The notes beneath the pieces were generated by a model. It had not been told where the DNA came from. It saw only the letters and a program-made list of their open reading frames with translations, and did no database searches. From Mytilinidion resinicola (lineage: Eukaryota > Ascomycota > Dothideomycetes > Mytilinidiales > Mytilinidiaceae), in assembly GCF_010093595.1 (NCBI RefSeq), contig NW_022985456.1, forward strand, positions 681,114 through 745,113: a DNA stretch of 64,000 nt. Direction: 5' to 3'. The position numbers were made by a program, and so were the translations under genes. Of this stretch, positions 40,248 to 53,720 are shown piece after piece; the first letter of the stretch is position 1; each line of letters starts with the position of its first letter.

Positions 40248-43200
40248 TACTGTATACTTAAAGTGTCCGTATTAAGTTCTAAAAGCCGTCTTCTATTCTT
40301 CTCCTTCTCTTATCCGAATCAAATAATATCCTTCGCATAGGTTTAACTTTATAAAGTATTTAGCCTTATATAGTCGGTCTTTAAGTTCGGAGATTAAAAG
40401 TAATAGATAGCGGTTTTTAATTATAATCTTGTTTAGTTATCTATAGTCTATATAAAGGCGTAGTTTGCTATTTATTTTTAGGATAAATATTATAGGGTAA
40501 CCTGCGGGCGATTCTAATAGTCTAATAAATCCTTGCTTTAGGTTCTTTTCCAGGTATTCTTCCAGCACTTCTAGCTCGTTCTAGGCTAGTAAATAGATTA
40601 GTCTAAACTGCGGTTATTCGCCTAGTACTAGGGGAATATAGTAATCCTAAGGTTAGTGCTTTAGTAATATATTCTAAACCTTTTCTATAAAGATTTCTTT
40701 AAATTTATTGTATTTTTCTAGCACGACTAGTACTATTACTGCCTTAGCTAGCTGCCGGCTGCTTAGGGGTCTAGGCCACTATTAGCTTGCTGCCCTATCT
40801 TCTTTTTAGGCTTCTTTGCCTTTTAAGGTATCTGTATTAATATCTTGTTTTTGCTTAGGCTTATCCTAGCGCGGGGTGCCTTTTAGTCCGCTTTCCGATT
40901 AAATCCTTATTTTACTAGACTTCTAATCGACTTAGGAGTTATACTGCTTTAGCTATAGTATGCCTAAGATTATATTATATCTCGCCGTGTTAGTTATATC
41001 TATGCTAATAGTTTCTCTGTATTTTTTAATCTATATAACGCCTAGTTAAGTTTCTATAGTTACTTACCTATTGCCGTATTACACGGGTGTGCTATCTACT
41101 ATATATAGTCTATAGGGTCTGTTTTTCTATTGCTAAGGGATCTGGTTTCTCCTAATAAAGTTATAGGATATAAAATTTCTTTGCGCGCTACTATCTAGTA
41201 GTGCTCTTGCCGGGTTCCTACTAATTTTAACCGATAGAATTACGTGTTTATAGTTCTAAATAGGAATAGAGTTAGGCTATATTGCCGGGTTCCTTTTTTT
41301 CTCTATAATATAGGCTTTTCCTACTAGAGTAGCAATAGTTGCAGTTTACGTTCCTTTATCTTTAGCTGCTCTATAGGACCTTATTCTTAGCTGCTCTGGC
41401 CGTCCTATTACTTAAGCGCCTGCTCGTTTTTTAGCTGTTCTTATAGCTAATAGTTTATATGTTTTGTTTCGCAATATACTAGATATAAGTCCTGGTAGTA
41501 TATCCGCTAGTCTTTACTTTTCCTATATTCTATTAGGTACTAAGGGTCCGTAACTATAGTAGCTACTTCTATAAGTTCGTTTTTCTTGCCTATAATATAG
41601 TGCTCTGTTTCCTTAAACAGTACTAGTTGCGTAATAATATAATATCTTGTCCGATATAGGTACTATCCTCGATATTTCTTATATATTACGTGCTTATCGC
41701 ATTTGTCTTTAATATAAGATACCTAAGATATCTATCTATAAAGTAGGTGGTTTCTGTCCAGCCGTTTATCTTCCTTATTATAGACGCCTATTTTACTAAT
41801 AGGGTGTAAAGCTCTATAGATCTTAATCTTAGTTTGCCTTTTATATAGCTTTAGCGGTTCTCGCTTTAGCCCTATACTAAATTTGCCGTTGCTAGACTAC
41901 TTTTCTAGTTCGCGGTCTTTATTACTATTATAGTACTTTTTACTGTCCTTAACAGGTGATTTATTATTCCGTTTTATCTAGATATTACGGCTTAAGCCTT
42001 CGAATATATCTAGCTTTACGCGGGTTTCCGTATTAAGAGTTAGCGTTGTTGTTGTTCCTGCGGCTGTGGCTATTTTTTCTCCTTCTTCTTTAATAAGTTA
42101 TCCGGTAACTCTTCCTATAGCTCTTAGGAATTAGTAACTTGCTAGTTCTTTTAGCTCTGCGCCTGCTATAGCGTTTTCGGCCTCTTATACCTCTTGCGCT
42201 TCTCGTTCTTTATTAAGGCGTGCGAGAATTTCTCTTGCGCTTTACTTATACGTGGCTACAACTCTATTAACCTATACTTCTATATCTAGTAACTCGGCTT
42301 TACTATTGTCTAGTAGCTCGGGTATATTAGTTTAGGGTTCTAATCGCGGTTTAATTATCTAGAACGCCTTATTCGTTTCTAATAGGTAGTTAATCTCTAT
42401 ACTCTTAACTTCTACATCGGCGTAGTAGTTGTCTATAGGATTGCTGTTATACTCTTTATTCCTTATTATAGCAATAGTATATCCCTTTATCCTTTATATT
42501 AGATAGTACCCTATTGCCTGCTTATCTAACTAATAGGTAAAGCAGTTGTTATTATAGCACGCGGTCTATAATATAGAATTATAGCGGTCTATATTCGGTT
42601 TTATTATAACAGCTGCTGTTCGGGTGTTCCTAGAGCACTTATTCGCAAAGTATCCCTGTTCTCCGTATAATAGGCATGCGCTGTTACGCTTTCTTTTTTA
42701 CCTCTCTTTATTAGTAATTAGTTTACCCTTCTAGTTATTGCGTTGTTTTATAATATTAATCTTTATGCGATCTCCGTAGTTGCAGTTGGTTACTCTTAGC
42801 TTTGGTCTAGCTAGTTGGGCGTAAGAACGAAGTTCTTTTTTATCTGCCCGTTCTAGTTATTGCTCGTGCTATTAACTATTAATTTATATTGCTATTTCCT
42901 TAAGTTTATAGAGTATTAGAGGCCTTTCGCCTCGTGTAATTTTATTTTTAATATCTTCTTTAAGACCTCTATAGTATTATGCTTATAGAGCTTTATCTTC
43001 CTATAATAGCTTAGACGCGATTTGTATAAATTCTAAAGTATAGCGGCTGGTTAAGCCCTTCTGCTTTAGAACTGCTATTTTCTATTCTACTATCCGTTCC
43101 TTATCGGTGTCTCTAAAGGTTATCTAAAGTGCTAACTTAAAGTATCTATAGTTGCTAAATATAATATTGGTTTCTAGTTTCCGATCGTCTGCGTCGGCGT

Positions 43201-43655
43201 TGCCGAGCTAGTCTATAAGCATCGGGTTAAACTAGTCGAACGCTTTTTTCTTTAAAAAGGTGGCTGCTATGCAGACCTTATCCGATTTAAATTCGAGGTT
43301 GCTTTAGTTCGTGTGCAAGTATAGTCTTATCTGCGTTATAAACGCTTGCAAAGCTCCTCTCTCCCTAGTAAACTCTTCGGGCTTATTTATTTTATAGCCT
43401 CTATAGCTAACTACTCTAGTAGTAGTAAGCTCTCCTTAAACGGTCTATAGATTTTCCTATAGAGCCGTAATTTCTTCGTTCTTAGTATTGCTAGCTTCTT
43501 CCAGTGTTTATATTCGTGTAAGCAACGCCTATATGCGTGTTGCTACCTTAGTTATAGTTAGGGTTAGTCCAGCAGTTATACTACCTAAAGGGGTTAGTAG
43601 GGCTATCTTAATTAATTGTTTATATGCGACTTCTTTAATATAGCAGTGTTTAAAG

Positions 43656-44193
43656 TATAACAGGTTATTTCTTTTATACCTTCTAAGTATCTTACACTAA
43701 GGCAGGGTATAGGCAAGTTGTTATTAGGGTGTAATAGTCTTTAAAAGGTAAGGTAATAATTAATTAAGGCCTAAGATAGGGTTATTACTTCTAATAGGTA
43801 GTATTAAAGTCTTAAGTTAAATATAAGGTTCCTATTTATATAAAGGAGCGTCCCTTTATATAAAAGCTCCGTTCTAAAAAACCTCTTACTTGTATAGCTT
43901 GCAGCCTTAAGCCCCTTAAGCTGCTTCCTTAGCTCGCAGCCTTAAGCCTCTTAAGCGCTCGCCTTGCTTATTCTCTTAAGCCTCTTAAGCTATTATATAA
44001 CCCTGTCCTCGTAATATTTTATTCTTAAATCGTTCCTATCTACTAGCAGTCTATAGGGGAATCCAGAATCCCTATGCGTTCTATATATAACCCTTTTAGT
44101 CCTATAACCTAGTTCTGCGTAATTAGTCTTATCTGCTTACTTATCTCCGCGAGTGCCTCTACGCTTAGGTTGTTTATATTATAGGTTATAATA
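43656..44193 (-). repeat. LTR of Gypsy element B (right copy, 5' LTR for the minus-strand element)
   Basis: 538 bp, the same length as its partner at 36477-37014. The differences are nearly all transitions in CpA/TpG context. It is directly followed by the GTAGG duplication and the remaining part of element A. Confidence 0.87.
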
Positions 44194-44531
44194 GTAGGCG
44201 GTCGGATTTTATAGTACACGCGTTAGGACGCGTTAGAAAGGTATTAAAGGAAGAAGGGGGTGTAACCTTAATAGTTAGCGTCCGTGTATAGTTTATAGGA
44301 GCGACAGGCTTTAAGCTATTATTTAATTTATAATAGTATTCCCGGATTATTAAAATTTCCTTTTATAACGCTGCTATCTCTTTTATAAAGGCAGATTATT
44401 AGTTTTATAGGGCTCCTGCGAATAAGAATTATACTATAGCAAGCTATTCCTTTATAGAGGTAACTAGCTCTAGAAGTATAGCAGTCGGGTTGTTTAGGGT
44501 TATTATAAGGGTAAGAGTTAATATAATATAA

Positions 44532-44877
44532 TATTACGGTAGTGCTATAAGCAGGAGTTTAAAAGCTTAGGAGAAAGCTTTAATTAGATGCTAAATACGT
44601 TACTATATAGGGAATTAAGACGTTGTATAAGGAATAGGAAATCGAGAGCGCCGGCGGAGAAGATATGCCGGCGGAATATATATATAGCATAAGCTCGCGA
44701 GCTCTATACGAGATTAGGTAACAATGCTATATAATCTAGTTTATAACCTAGACTACAACCTAGACTAGGTTATATAATCTAGGCTATATTCTAGGATATA
44801 ATCTAGACTAGGAGCTAGACTAGATATATAATCGGCGAATTATAGTAGGTAAAGTATTACAGGTAGTTACTATAATA
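44532..44877 (-). repeat. LTR of Gypsy element A (right copy, 5' LTR for the minus-strand element)
   Basis: 346 bp beginning TATTACGGTAGTGC and ending TACTATAATA, followed directly by CAGTA. The inner side (44199-44531) is the short 5' internal part of element A left after insertion of element B. Confidence 0.85.
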
Positions 44878-44882
44878 CAGTA

Positions 44883-46300
44883 TTAGGCTCTAAACTCCTA
44901 TATTTTTTAGGTTTATAGAACTAGTCTAGGTTAGTATAAAACTATATTTAGCTAGTAGAGTAGGTAGTACCTATATAGAGTTGTAAGGTATACTATATAA
45001 ATAAAAAAAGTAACTTAAGCTAATAAAATCCTTGCGATAAAATAAAAAGTAGGATTTACAGAGCGTTTTATATAGGATTTTTAGGCAGGAATAAGGGACG
45101 AAAGATAGGAAATAAAAGGATAGGTGTTAAATATTATAGTTAATAGTAGCTAAGATAACGTAATAGGGAATAGGAATAGATATATATATAAGGCACCCCG
45201 CCTATTTATAGCTATATAATTAAGTTAATACTATTACTTATTTAATAGGTTATAAGCCCGGACTTATATACAGCAATATTTAATAATATTACTTATAGCT
45301 AAGCTTCCGCACTAAGTAATACTCCTTTTAACTTAAGAATCTAATTATAGTCCAGCAACTCTATAAAAAAACGCCGAAATAAAGAGCCTAGAGTTTCTAA
45401 AAAAAATAAAGCGAATAAACTTTTTTCCGCTACTATTATAGATATTAGACTGTTATAGATATAAAACTGCTATAGATATAAAACGGTTATAGATATTATA
45501 TTATTGCAGATATTACGCTAGATATATTACGGCTTAACTTAATTACAATATTATTCTATAAAAGAGCTAGCTAGAAAGATATTAACTTCTAGATCTAGTT
45601 TTACTTAGTTACTAGCTTTAAAAAGACTAATATTAGCTCTATAATAAATCCGCTACTTTTAGATAAATAATAAGCTTAATCTCCTTATATACTATCGCGC
45701 CTATTACTGGATATTTAATTAGATATAAAAAATATACTTTCCGACCCTAATAAAGAAGTTACTTATTTAAGCCTATACGTGCCTGCCTATTAAAAAACGC
45801 GTATACTGTGTATTAATTACCGCTATACTAGTTATTATATTATTTTATAGTGCTTATTAAAGCGAAAACGCTATACGCTCTAAACTAAAACTAAACTACT
45901 ATCTCTATTCTAAGCCTTAACCTAAAAATAATGCTAAAACTTCTAAGTCCTCTATTTTAAGGTATAAGGGAGATAATAAATCTATAGGAACCCCTAATAG
46001 AACTATAAGTTAGTATAACCTTTAGCTAAATAAACGGAAAACCTTATAGAAAATTAAGCCGCAATACCTAGTAGACTGCCTCTACTTCCCTTACTTTTTT
46101 AAGTTATATAAAAATTACTTAGACTTGCGCAGAGTATAAGATAGTAACTATATTCCTCTATTCTACTTACCTACGCCGGATTTATTAGACTATAGCCCTT
46201 CTATTATTTTAAGCTAGCTTAGTAAAGTATTAAGCCTAGAGCTTTTTAGTCTAAAAGCGCGCTTTATTAGCCTACTAGATTATAGTCTCTCTACTATAGT
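44883..46300. other. AT-rich transposon relic DNA, mostly unassigned
   Basis: 1.4 kb of RIP-mutated sequence after element A. It should continue the sequence seen before 31,356, and the latter half may hold the 5' end of the Copia relic. No LTR pair for that Copia element could be recognised by eye. Confidence 0.4.
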
Positions 46301-49300
46301 AAGCTAGACTAGTAAAATATTAGGTGTAGAATTCTTTAGCTTTAAAAAGCGTCTACCTATACTATAACTAATATTATAAAATTTAAGTAATTTAGCTTAA
46401 ATATATTCTATAACGCTATTCTAACCCTTAATAACGCTAATAACTAGTTTAAATAGAATTAAAAGGTGAATAAGTTTATTTAAATATCTGCTATTGCCGA
46501 TAATAGAGCAGCTCCTCTAGTAGAAAAAAAGGAAGCTTAATAATAGACCTATTACTAAAAGTTTTACTTAGTAATAATTACGGGAAAGTTAACGCATAAT
46601 ATAGCGCAACGGATTAACGCCTCTAATATTTCTTAAGTTTAATTGCTTTTTAAGGCGGTTAAGAATAGCTTTAAACCGGAAGGCTCTAGAACCTATATTA
46701 ACCTCTAGCAACAATATATATCCTTTACCTAAGAAAAGTGCGGAAGCGCTTAAGCCTTTAGCGCCGAAATTAGAAGAATTTACGCGGAGAAAGTCCTACT
46801 TAACCCTAACTATATTAGCTTAGAAATTAAGCGAATATTTTTCTTTATATATGCGCTTAGCTCTAAGTATAAAAGCTTCCGCAACTATATATTTAGATAA
46901 ATAAACCTTATTAATAAAAGGAACGCAGATAGAAATATAATAAAAGCGGCACCTATATTTAACTATATTAAAAATAAGGCTATTAAGAAAAAGTATAGAA
47001 AGAAGCAACTAAGTAAATAACTAATAAAGGTATAAGCACTTTCTGCCCTTGCTTTAGTCTAAGGGCCAGGCGATAAGAAACTTATACTATTACCGGATAG
47101 AAGTATATATTAAATCGAGATCGATAATATTCCCTACTGCTTATTCTATTATAAACCTTATTATATAGACTTTAAATACTTTAATAAGAATTCTATACTA
47201 AAGGATTAGAGGCAGAATAAAAAGGGATATAAAATAAGGTTAGGCAGTTTATATACGGGCATAAGTAAAGTGCGGAAAAAACAACCTACTACTAATAATA
47301 AAGACAATAATATAGGTGGCCTAAAAAACCTAAAAAAGCCTACTTTTATAGCAATAAAGGCCTTAAAGAAGACGTAAATAAAGTATTTAGTAAGGATATT
47401 AAAAGCAATCTTACTATATTTAACTATACCCTTATAATAACGGCTATAAAAACGCTTCTAATCCGTAAGGCGTAGATTATTAATAGTAGGTGCGCTTAGC
47501 ACGTCTGTAATAACGCTTTAAAATTTATTTAAATAGATAAGTATTATAGACTACTATTTAGAAGCGTTAATACCTTAATATCCTTTTTAGGAGTAAAAAT
47601 AGCAAATATTCTGTGCAAAGTATAAGGTAGAAGGAAATAGCTTATTTTTAATAATATTCTTTTTATCCTATCCGCGTATATAAACCTTATATTTATACTT
47701 TAGCTGCTTAAATAAAAGGTAAAGGTCGAGTTTTTAAGCTAGGGTACTAGTATTCGCAATAAATTAAACGGAAAAAACCTGTATACTGTAGGCTAGTATT
47801 TATAATAAATTAAATAGAAAAAACCTATATACTACAGGCTAGTATTAGGAAGTCTACTCGCTTAATCTATAGACCTATCTCGCCTTTCTAGCTTATTATA
47901 TTAGTCCGCAAATAATACTCTAGTATAACCGGCTAGCTTATATAAGTAATATAAATCTATAATAGCTTAAAAAGTAAGCCTATAGTATTTAAGATATAGA
48001 ACTACAGTAACTATAACCCGTGTTTCTAGGGTTAAATAACTAAAAAGCCTTATAACCGCTTAAACTAAAGCTATAGAGAAGAATATTTAATAGAACTTCT
48101 CTATATTAATATTACAGGGCTATTTAATAAGGGACTTAACAGCAGTTATTACTAGCTTACTATTATTAATAATTTAACCGGCTGGATAAAGATTATCCCT
48201 ATTCCGCAAAAATAAGAATTTATTATTAAGTTACTATATTTTTTCCTTAATTATAATAAACGTCCTAAATAAAAATACAGATAGATACACTTTAATCGGA
48301 TCCCTAAGTAAGTAGGAGAAGAAATAAAGTTTATACTTTTTTCTTAGATAATATAAGCTAAAGTTACAGGCGTTAATTAATACTAGCAGAATAGTATTGC
48401 TAAAAAAGCCTATAAGACAATTTATAATCGGGTTAGACCTACGCTAGTATATATAAAACTCCCGTCTAAATTCTGGCTAAAAATTGCTTAAACTGCTACT
48501 TTCCTTTCTAACTAATTGCTGTTATTAAAGCTTAATATAATACTATATTAAGCTTAGTACAGCAAAAAGCCTAACTTATTATAACTAAAAGTAATCGGAT
48601 CTAAAAAGGAATACTTATATTATAACCCGTAATATAAACTACCTAAGTATAGCAGTACTTAAAGAAATAAGCAGGTAAATTAGACTAATTATATAGGACT
48701 AAGTTATAGAACTATACGGGTTATATATAGAATATATAGGAATCCTAGATTCCCCTATAAACTGCTAGTAGATAGGAATAGTTAAAGAACAGGATATTAT
48801 ATGCATGCTTATTAAGAATTAAACGAGTAAAAGTAAGTATACTTATTAAGAATCGAATAAGCAAAAGTAAGCGTGCTTATTAGAAATTAAGTAAGCAACT
48901 ATAAGTATATAGGTTTTTTAGAACGGAGCTTTTATATATAAAAACGCTCTTTTATATAAATAGAAACCTTATATTTAACTTAAGACTTTAATACTACCTA
49001 TTAGAAGTAATAACCCCGTTTTATACCTAAAATTAATCTTGCCTTACCTTTTAAAAACTATTGCACCCCGATAATAACTTGCCTATACCCTGCCTTAGTG
49101 TGTAATACTTAAAAGGTATAGAAAAAATAACCTATTATAACTTAGTTCTACTAAAATAAAAAAAATAATTAATAGAGCTAAAAATAAGACTATACGTTCT
49201 ACTAGGCTATAAAGGAAATACTAACTACTGTATTCTACTAGAAAATAGGAGGATTATTAGAACTTTAAATACTAAATTTTATAAAGTTTTTATAACTCCC

Positions 49301-51900
49301 TCTATATAAACTATAGAAGATATAGAAGCTAAATAATATAGTTTACCTAAGGTAATAGCTGCTGCCGCAGGAGGAAGTAGGGCAGTAAAATTCTAAAGCT
49401 AAATACTAGTAAGTATATAGTAAGTATTTATACTAGCCTTTAGGCGCTAAATATCTATAGTACTAAAGCAAGCGCTATTTTAGCTAAGTAATAATAACTT
49501 ATAAGCGCTGTTTTAGTTAAATAATAATAACTCGCAAATACTGCCTTAATTAAGTAATAATAACTTATAAGTACTAACCTAGTTAAGTAATAATAACTTG
49601 CAAAAGTAAATATCGTCTTAATTAAGTAATAAGGACTTGCAGCCTGTTACTAAATAGGGAGATAGAACCTTATCGCCTATATAGAGTAATAATAGCTTTA
49701 GGCTATTTTTAAATATTCTATAAAAAAACAACTTATTACCTAATAGTAACTAGTAATAAAATAATACTTAATAAAATTAAACGGTAAAAGAATAGCTATA
49801 ATATCTAGAACTTTAAACTAATCGCCTAGTATATATAGTGTAATAAAAAGTACTAAAACTTTATTCTAAACTTAGGTTCCGGGCTTTATAAGCTATTTAG
49901 GATATATTTAGCAATAGTAAAGGGGAACTTATACTAATAAATATACCTAAGGGTAATATAATCCTAATATTTTTAATAATAGCTATAGAAGGAACAGAAC
50001 CCTTTAAGCTAAGAACTTTTTAGTAAGTAAAAAATAATATAAGCTAGCCTAAATAGGAAAAAGCAATACTTAAAAAAGTTGGCTTACTTAAATAGAATAA
50101 GATATAGATATTACAGTAACGATATATCGGGTATTTAAACGCGAGATAGATAAGTATTAGATTTAAAGAAGGATAACTATATACTATTACTATAGTTGGT
50201 TATAAAACGTTAAAATACCGAGTTAAATTAGGGACGGGAGCCAGGCTATATATAAAACGAGAAAAGGGGCTTATATATAGCGCGTAGCCCTAATAGAATC
50301 GGGAATTAGGTAGCAGGCGTATAGCGCACGCGTGCGTATATATGCGGGAATAAGGTGTTAGGGGATTAATACTTAGAGGGAGGCTATAATTAATACTGTA
50401 ATAATAGAAGCTTATTAATTTTTCTAGAAATTAGTAAGTTTTTAGCAGGAAATAGGTTTTTAAACTTAAATAAGAACTATATAGGGAAGTTATCCGTTAT
50501 AAAAGCAGATAGGTAGTAAAAGGCTTTATATAAAAGAAAGGCGTCGACTATAATAAAACGTTTACCTTAGTTATTAAGCTAATAAGCTATAAAGCCCTAT
50601 TTATAATTAGGGCCGCTTTTAGTTTTAAGATTAAATAGATAGATATTAAAACGGTATTTTTATACAGGGATATAGACTATAAAATCTACGTTAAACAGCT
50701 TTATAATATAATAGATAGTATACTAAAGGTCTATAAACTTTAAAAGGCGCTTTATAGCTTAAAGTAAGCACTATATATTTAGTATTAAACCCTTATAAAC
50801 TTCCTATATAGCCTTAGCTTTAAACTAATTAGCGCCGACTTTAGAATTTTTATATAGAGTAATATATATATTATAGTATATATTAATAACCTCCTAATTA
50901 TTAAACTAAGTATTGCAGAAATTAAAAAGATTAAAAAAGGCCTTAGAAACTATTTCTAAATAATAGACCTTAGACTATATAGCTACTATCTCGGCATATT
51001 TATTTAGTAAGACTGTTAGAATAGAATACTATACCTAAGCTAAAAAGCCTATATTAATAAGGTTGTTTACTAGTTTAGAATTAGCAACTGTACTTTTATT
51101 AGTACGCCGATTAAAACCTTACTACTGCTAGAGAACAACTTAGAATATAACTACCTGCTAGATTAAAAAATAGAATACTAATATATAGTAGGATTTTTAA
51201 TATATATTATACTTAGAACTAGAAAAAATATTATATATATAGTTTCTATAGTAAGCCGGTATCTAGCAAATCCTAGGCTATAGTATATAAAGCTTATTTA
51301 ACGTATTCTATAATACCTTAAAGGTATAAAAGATTTTAGACTTATATATAAGGGATACCTCTAGATATTAAAAGGCTTTATAGATATAGACTAGGCCAGG
51401 TGTCGCAATATAAAATAATTAACGGCTGGATATCTATTTAATATTAGGAGTAGAGTAATTAGCTAGCAGTTTAAGCGCTAGAGTATTATCGCTCTATTAA
51501 CCTATAAAGCAGAATTTATAGAATAGATATAAGCGACTAAGAAAGCAATTTAGTTAAGAAAACTCTTTAATAAGCTAAATATAGGCTAAGGAAAAGCCGC
51601 AATAATTATATATAATAATAACTAGGGAAATCTAGTATAAGTAGTAAAAAAAGGGTTAAAACGCTAGAATAGTTAAACTAAAGTATATTCTAACTATAGT
51701 ATAAATCGCTAATAGGTTTACTAAGCCTTTTATATAAAACAGATTTAAATAGTTTTAGAAAGGGCTAGGTATTAAGTAATCCGTATAAACTATTAGCTTT
51801 AAGTAGAGGCAGAATATATAGGCATTTTTTCCTTTTTTTATATAAGCTTATAGGGGTATAGAATAGGTGTATATAATATAGAAAAGTTATAAATTTTTTT
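46300..51900 (+). mobile_element. Ty1/Copia retrotransposon relic, RIP-degraded
   Basis: Plus-strand pol in Copia order. A zinc-knuckle-like YCLFYYKPYYIDFKYF (about 47.13 kb) and protease-like SRCAQHVCNN (about 47.5 kb) come first. An integrase region (about 47.9-49.3 kb, split by the solo LTR) follows, then the reverse transcriptase with KGVDYNETFALVIK and MDVKTAFLYGDID-like (about 50.5-50.65 kb) and YVDDLLIIG (about 50.89 kb). RNase H lies at about 51.4-51.7 kb. The order integrase before reverse transcriptase is diagnostic of Copia. Many TAG/TAA codons interrupt it. Ends are approximate. Confidence 0.78.
48618..49139 (+). repeat. inverted solo LTR of the element B family
   Basis: About 522 bp matching the reverse complement of the element B LTR, from TATTATAACCCG to AACCTATTATA. 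A perfect ACTTA target duplication flanks it (48613-48617, 49140-49144). It splits the Copia integrase region and is what remains after LTR-LTR recombination of a full insertion, so an element of family B entered the Copia copy. Confidence 0.85.
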
Positions 51901-52049
51901 TATATTATATAAGCTAAGGAGGAATATATATAGATATATTAGACGCTAAGTTCTATACTAATTAGAGCCTTTTCGGCTTATATACCTTCTTAGATTTAAA
52001 TATAATATAAAAGCTAGAGTAGTTATTAACTAGATTTAGTGCTTATAAA

Positions 52050-53720
52050 AGCTATAATTTATAAAGCTTTTCGCTTTTTTAGAGTTAAGCTTTTGCTTAT
52101 TTAGTTTATAAAGCTTTTACTTTTTTAGGTTTAAGCTTTTTACTTGTCTATTATTGCTAATAGTTTAGTATTAAGCTTATTACTTATTTAATCGCATAAT
52201 TATACTATACGCTTATTAGCTTTTAGAAGTAGCTTAAAAAGCGGCTTAGGGCGCAGATTATATACTTAGAAACTTATTAAAGTAAAGCTATAAAACCTAA
52301 TTCTTATATTACTATTAAGGTAATAGCTTTATTAAGCTATTAGCAGGCTGGGCTTTAGTTTAAATATAGGCTAGATTAATTCGCTTTGCTTATACTTCTT
52401 AGCGTAGCCAGTAATAGTATATATTAACGTGTTAAAGCGTTGTCTTAAGCTTTAGTATAGCTGCTTAAATTAAGTAAATTATTTGCTAATTATCGCAATA
52501 TAGAACTTAGTCGTTATCTAGCTTAAAATTAATAGATTTAAAAAGCCTTTACTACTATATAAGCTCTATAGCGGCTAAAAAAGCGGTAATAAGCTCTGCT
52601 TTAGTAGTTAATTTAGTTACGCAACGTTATAGTATAGCTTTCTAATTAATAGGGCCGCTAAATAGAAAGAAAATATAGCCTTATAAGCTTTTCTATATAG
52701 TGTTATAATTAGTATATAAGGTATTAGTAGCTCTAAAAAAGTCGGGTTTTTCTAAATTAATAATATATACGGTATTAATAGGTACTAAGGTATTATAGTA
52801 GAGAGTTCGAGCTTTTATATTCTATAGATATATAAGCATTTAATAGGCAGTATTAAAATACTATTATAATAAATTAATTAAGAATTCGGCTAGCTTTAAG
52901 TAAGCTTTTAAAATATCGGGTTTTATAGCGCTAGCAATATATCTAATAGAGCCTGTTAGCTATATATAGCAATAGATATTAGTATTATTCTTTAGCTCTA
53001 TTAATAAAAGCAGCTTTTTAAATAGCAGCAGTATTATAGGTAAGTAAATAGGCTTTAGTAATAGAAATTTCTATAACAGCGTATTAAAATACGCTTTTTA
53101 TAATAGCTATATAGCTCTATATTATCTATTATATTTAATTTAAATCCTGTAGAAAATACTAAGCTTTCCTAAAAATCTAATTTTATAATAATAGAATAGC
53201 TTCTATTTAAAGCTTTTAAAAGCGGATTAATATAATAGCGTTATAAGCACGATAATATTATTAATATAGAAGAAGATAATTAGCTTATTATTTTTCTATA
53301 TATATAGGGCGTTTTTAATCTTTTATAGCCTAAAGTTTTAAAGTATTTTTATAAGCTCCTAATACTAAAGTAATAGTAAGGTTTTTAAGCTATAGAGTGC
53401 TTAGTTAAGCTTTTAAAGGTAATCTAGATTAGAAAATCCTTTAGGTAAATAGTAATAGACTTTTAATTTTAATTAAGTATTTATAAATATATTAACAGCG
53501 TTATAGTATTATATTTCTATATTAAAATAAGCTGCTATTACGATTAGAGCTTAGAAGCATTTAATTATAAGTATAGCTGTATAGGTTTCCTTAGTTATTA
53601 TTTAGAGGTCTTTTTATACGCAAATTTAAGCCTTATATTTAGTAATATCGGCGTTAAGTTTATATTTATATACCTAGATTAATAGTAGAACTTTATTATT
53701 TTAAGTATTTAGGTTCTTTT
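52050..53720 (-). mobile_element. second Copia-type fragment, minus strand
   Basis: Minus-strand reading across stops gives Copia reverse transcriptase and RNase H pieces: LKRALYSLKTLL near 53.4 kb, where the family has ALYGLKQ, and a LLSSSILIILSCL-like remnant of the catalytic box near 53.26 kb. No LTRs or target duplication were found. Boundaries are approximate. Confidence 0.55.

Larger units (their letters stand above)
36477..44193 (-). mobile_element. Ty3/Gypsy LTR retrotransposon B, nested inside element A
   Basis: Two 538-bp LTRs (36477-37014 and 43656-44193) are flanked by the perfect target duplication GTAGG (36472-36476; 44194-44198). The LTR starts TGTAACAGGTT and ends GGTTATAACA on the left; the right copy shows TATAACAGGTT and GGTTATAATA, G->A/C->T changes. 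Gag with a CCHC-like knuckle lies at about 42.6-42.7 kb, then protease, reverse transcriptase (39990-40247 and beyond), RNase H and integrase (about 38.9-38.3 kb), all on the minus strand. It is younger than element A because it sits inside it. Confidence 0.87.
31356..44877 (-). mobile_element. Ty3/Gypsy LTR retrotransposon A, RIP-degraded, with nested element B
   Basis: Two 346-bp LTRs (31356-31701 and 44532-44877) are flanked by a perfect 5-bp target duplication, CAGTA. The LTRs begin TATTA(T/C)(A/G)GTAG and end GTTACTATAATA, RIP-altered forms of TG...CA. Pol reads on the minus strand. From right to left: gag-like sequence (about 36.4-35.7 kb), reverse transcriptase with YIDDILIYSK (about 34.2 kb), integrase (about 33.3-32.6 kb) and a C-terminal chromodomain (KYLIKWTSYNKLSWEP, about 31.9 kb). 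A chromodomain places it among chromoviruses, which target heterochromatin. Its own internal sequence is 31702-36471 plus 44199-44531; element B interrupts the rest. Confidence 0.85.

Noticed and set aside
46820..47008. Minus-strand open frame in the AT-rich block as a gene
   Set aside because: It is antisense to the Copia relic, rich in Ile/Tyr/Lys codons expected by chance in AT-rich DNA, and shows no domain.
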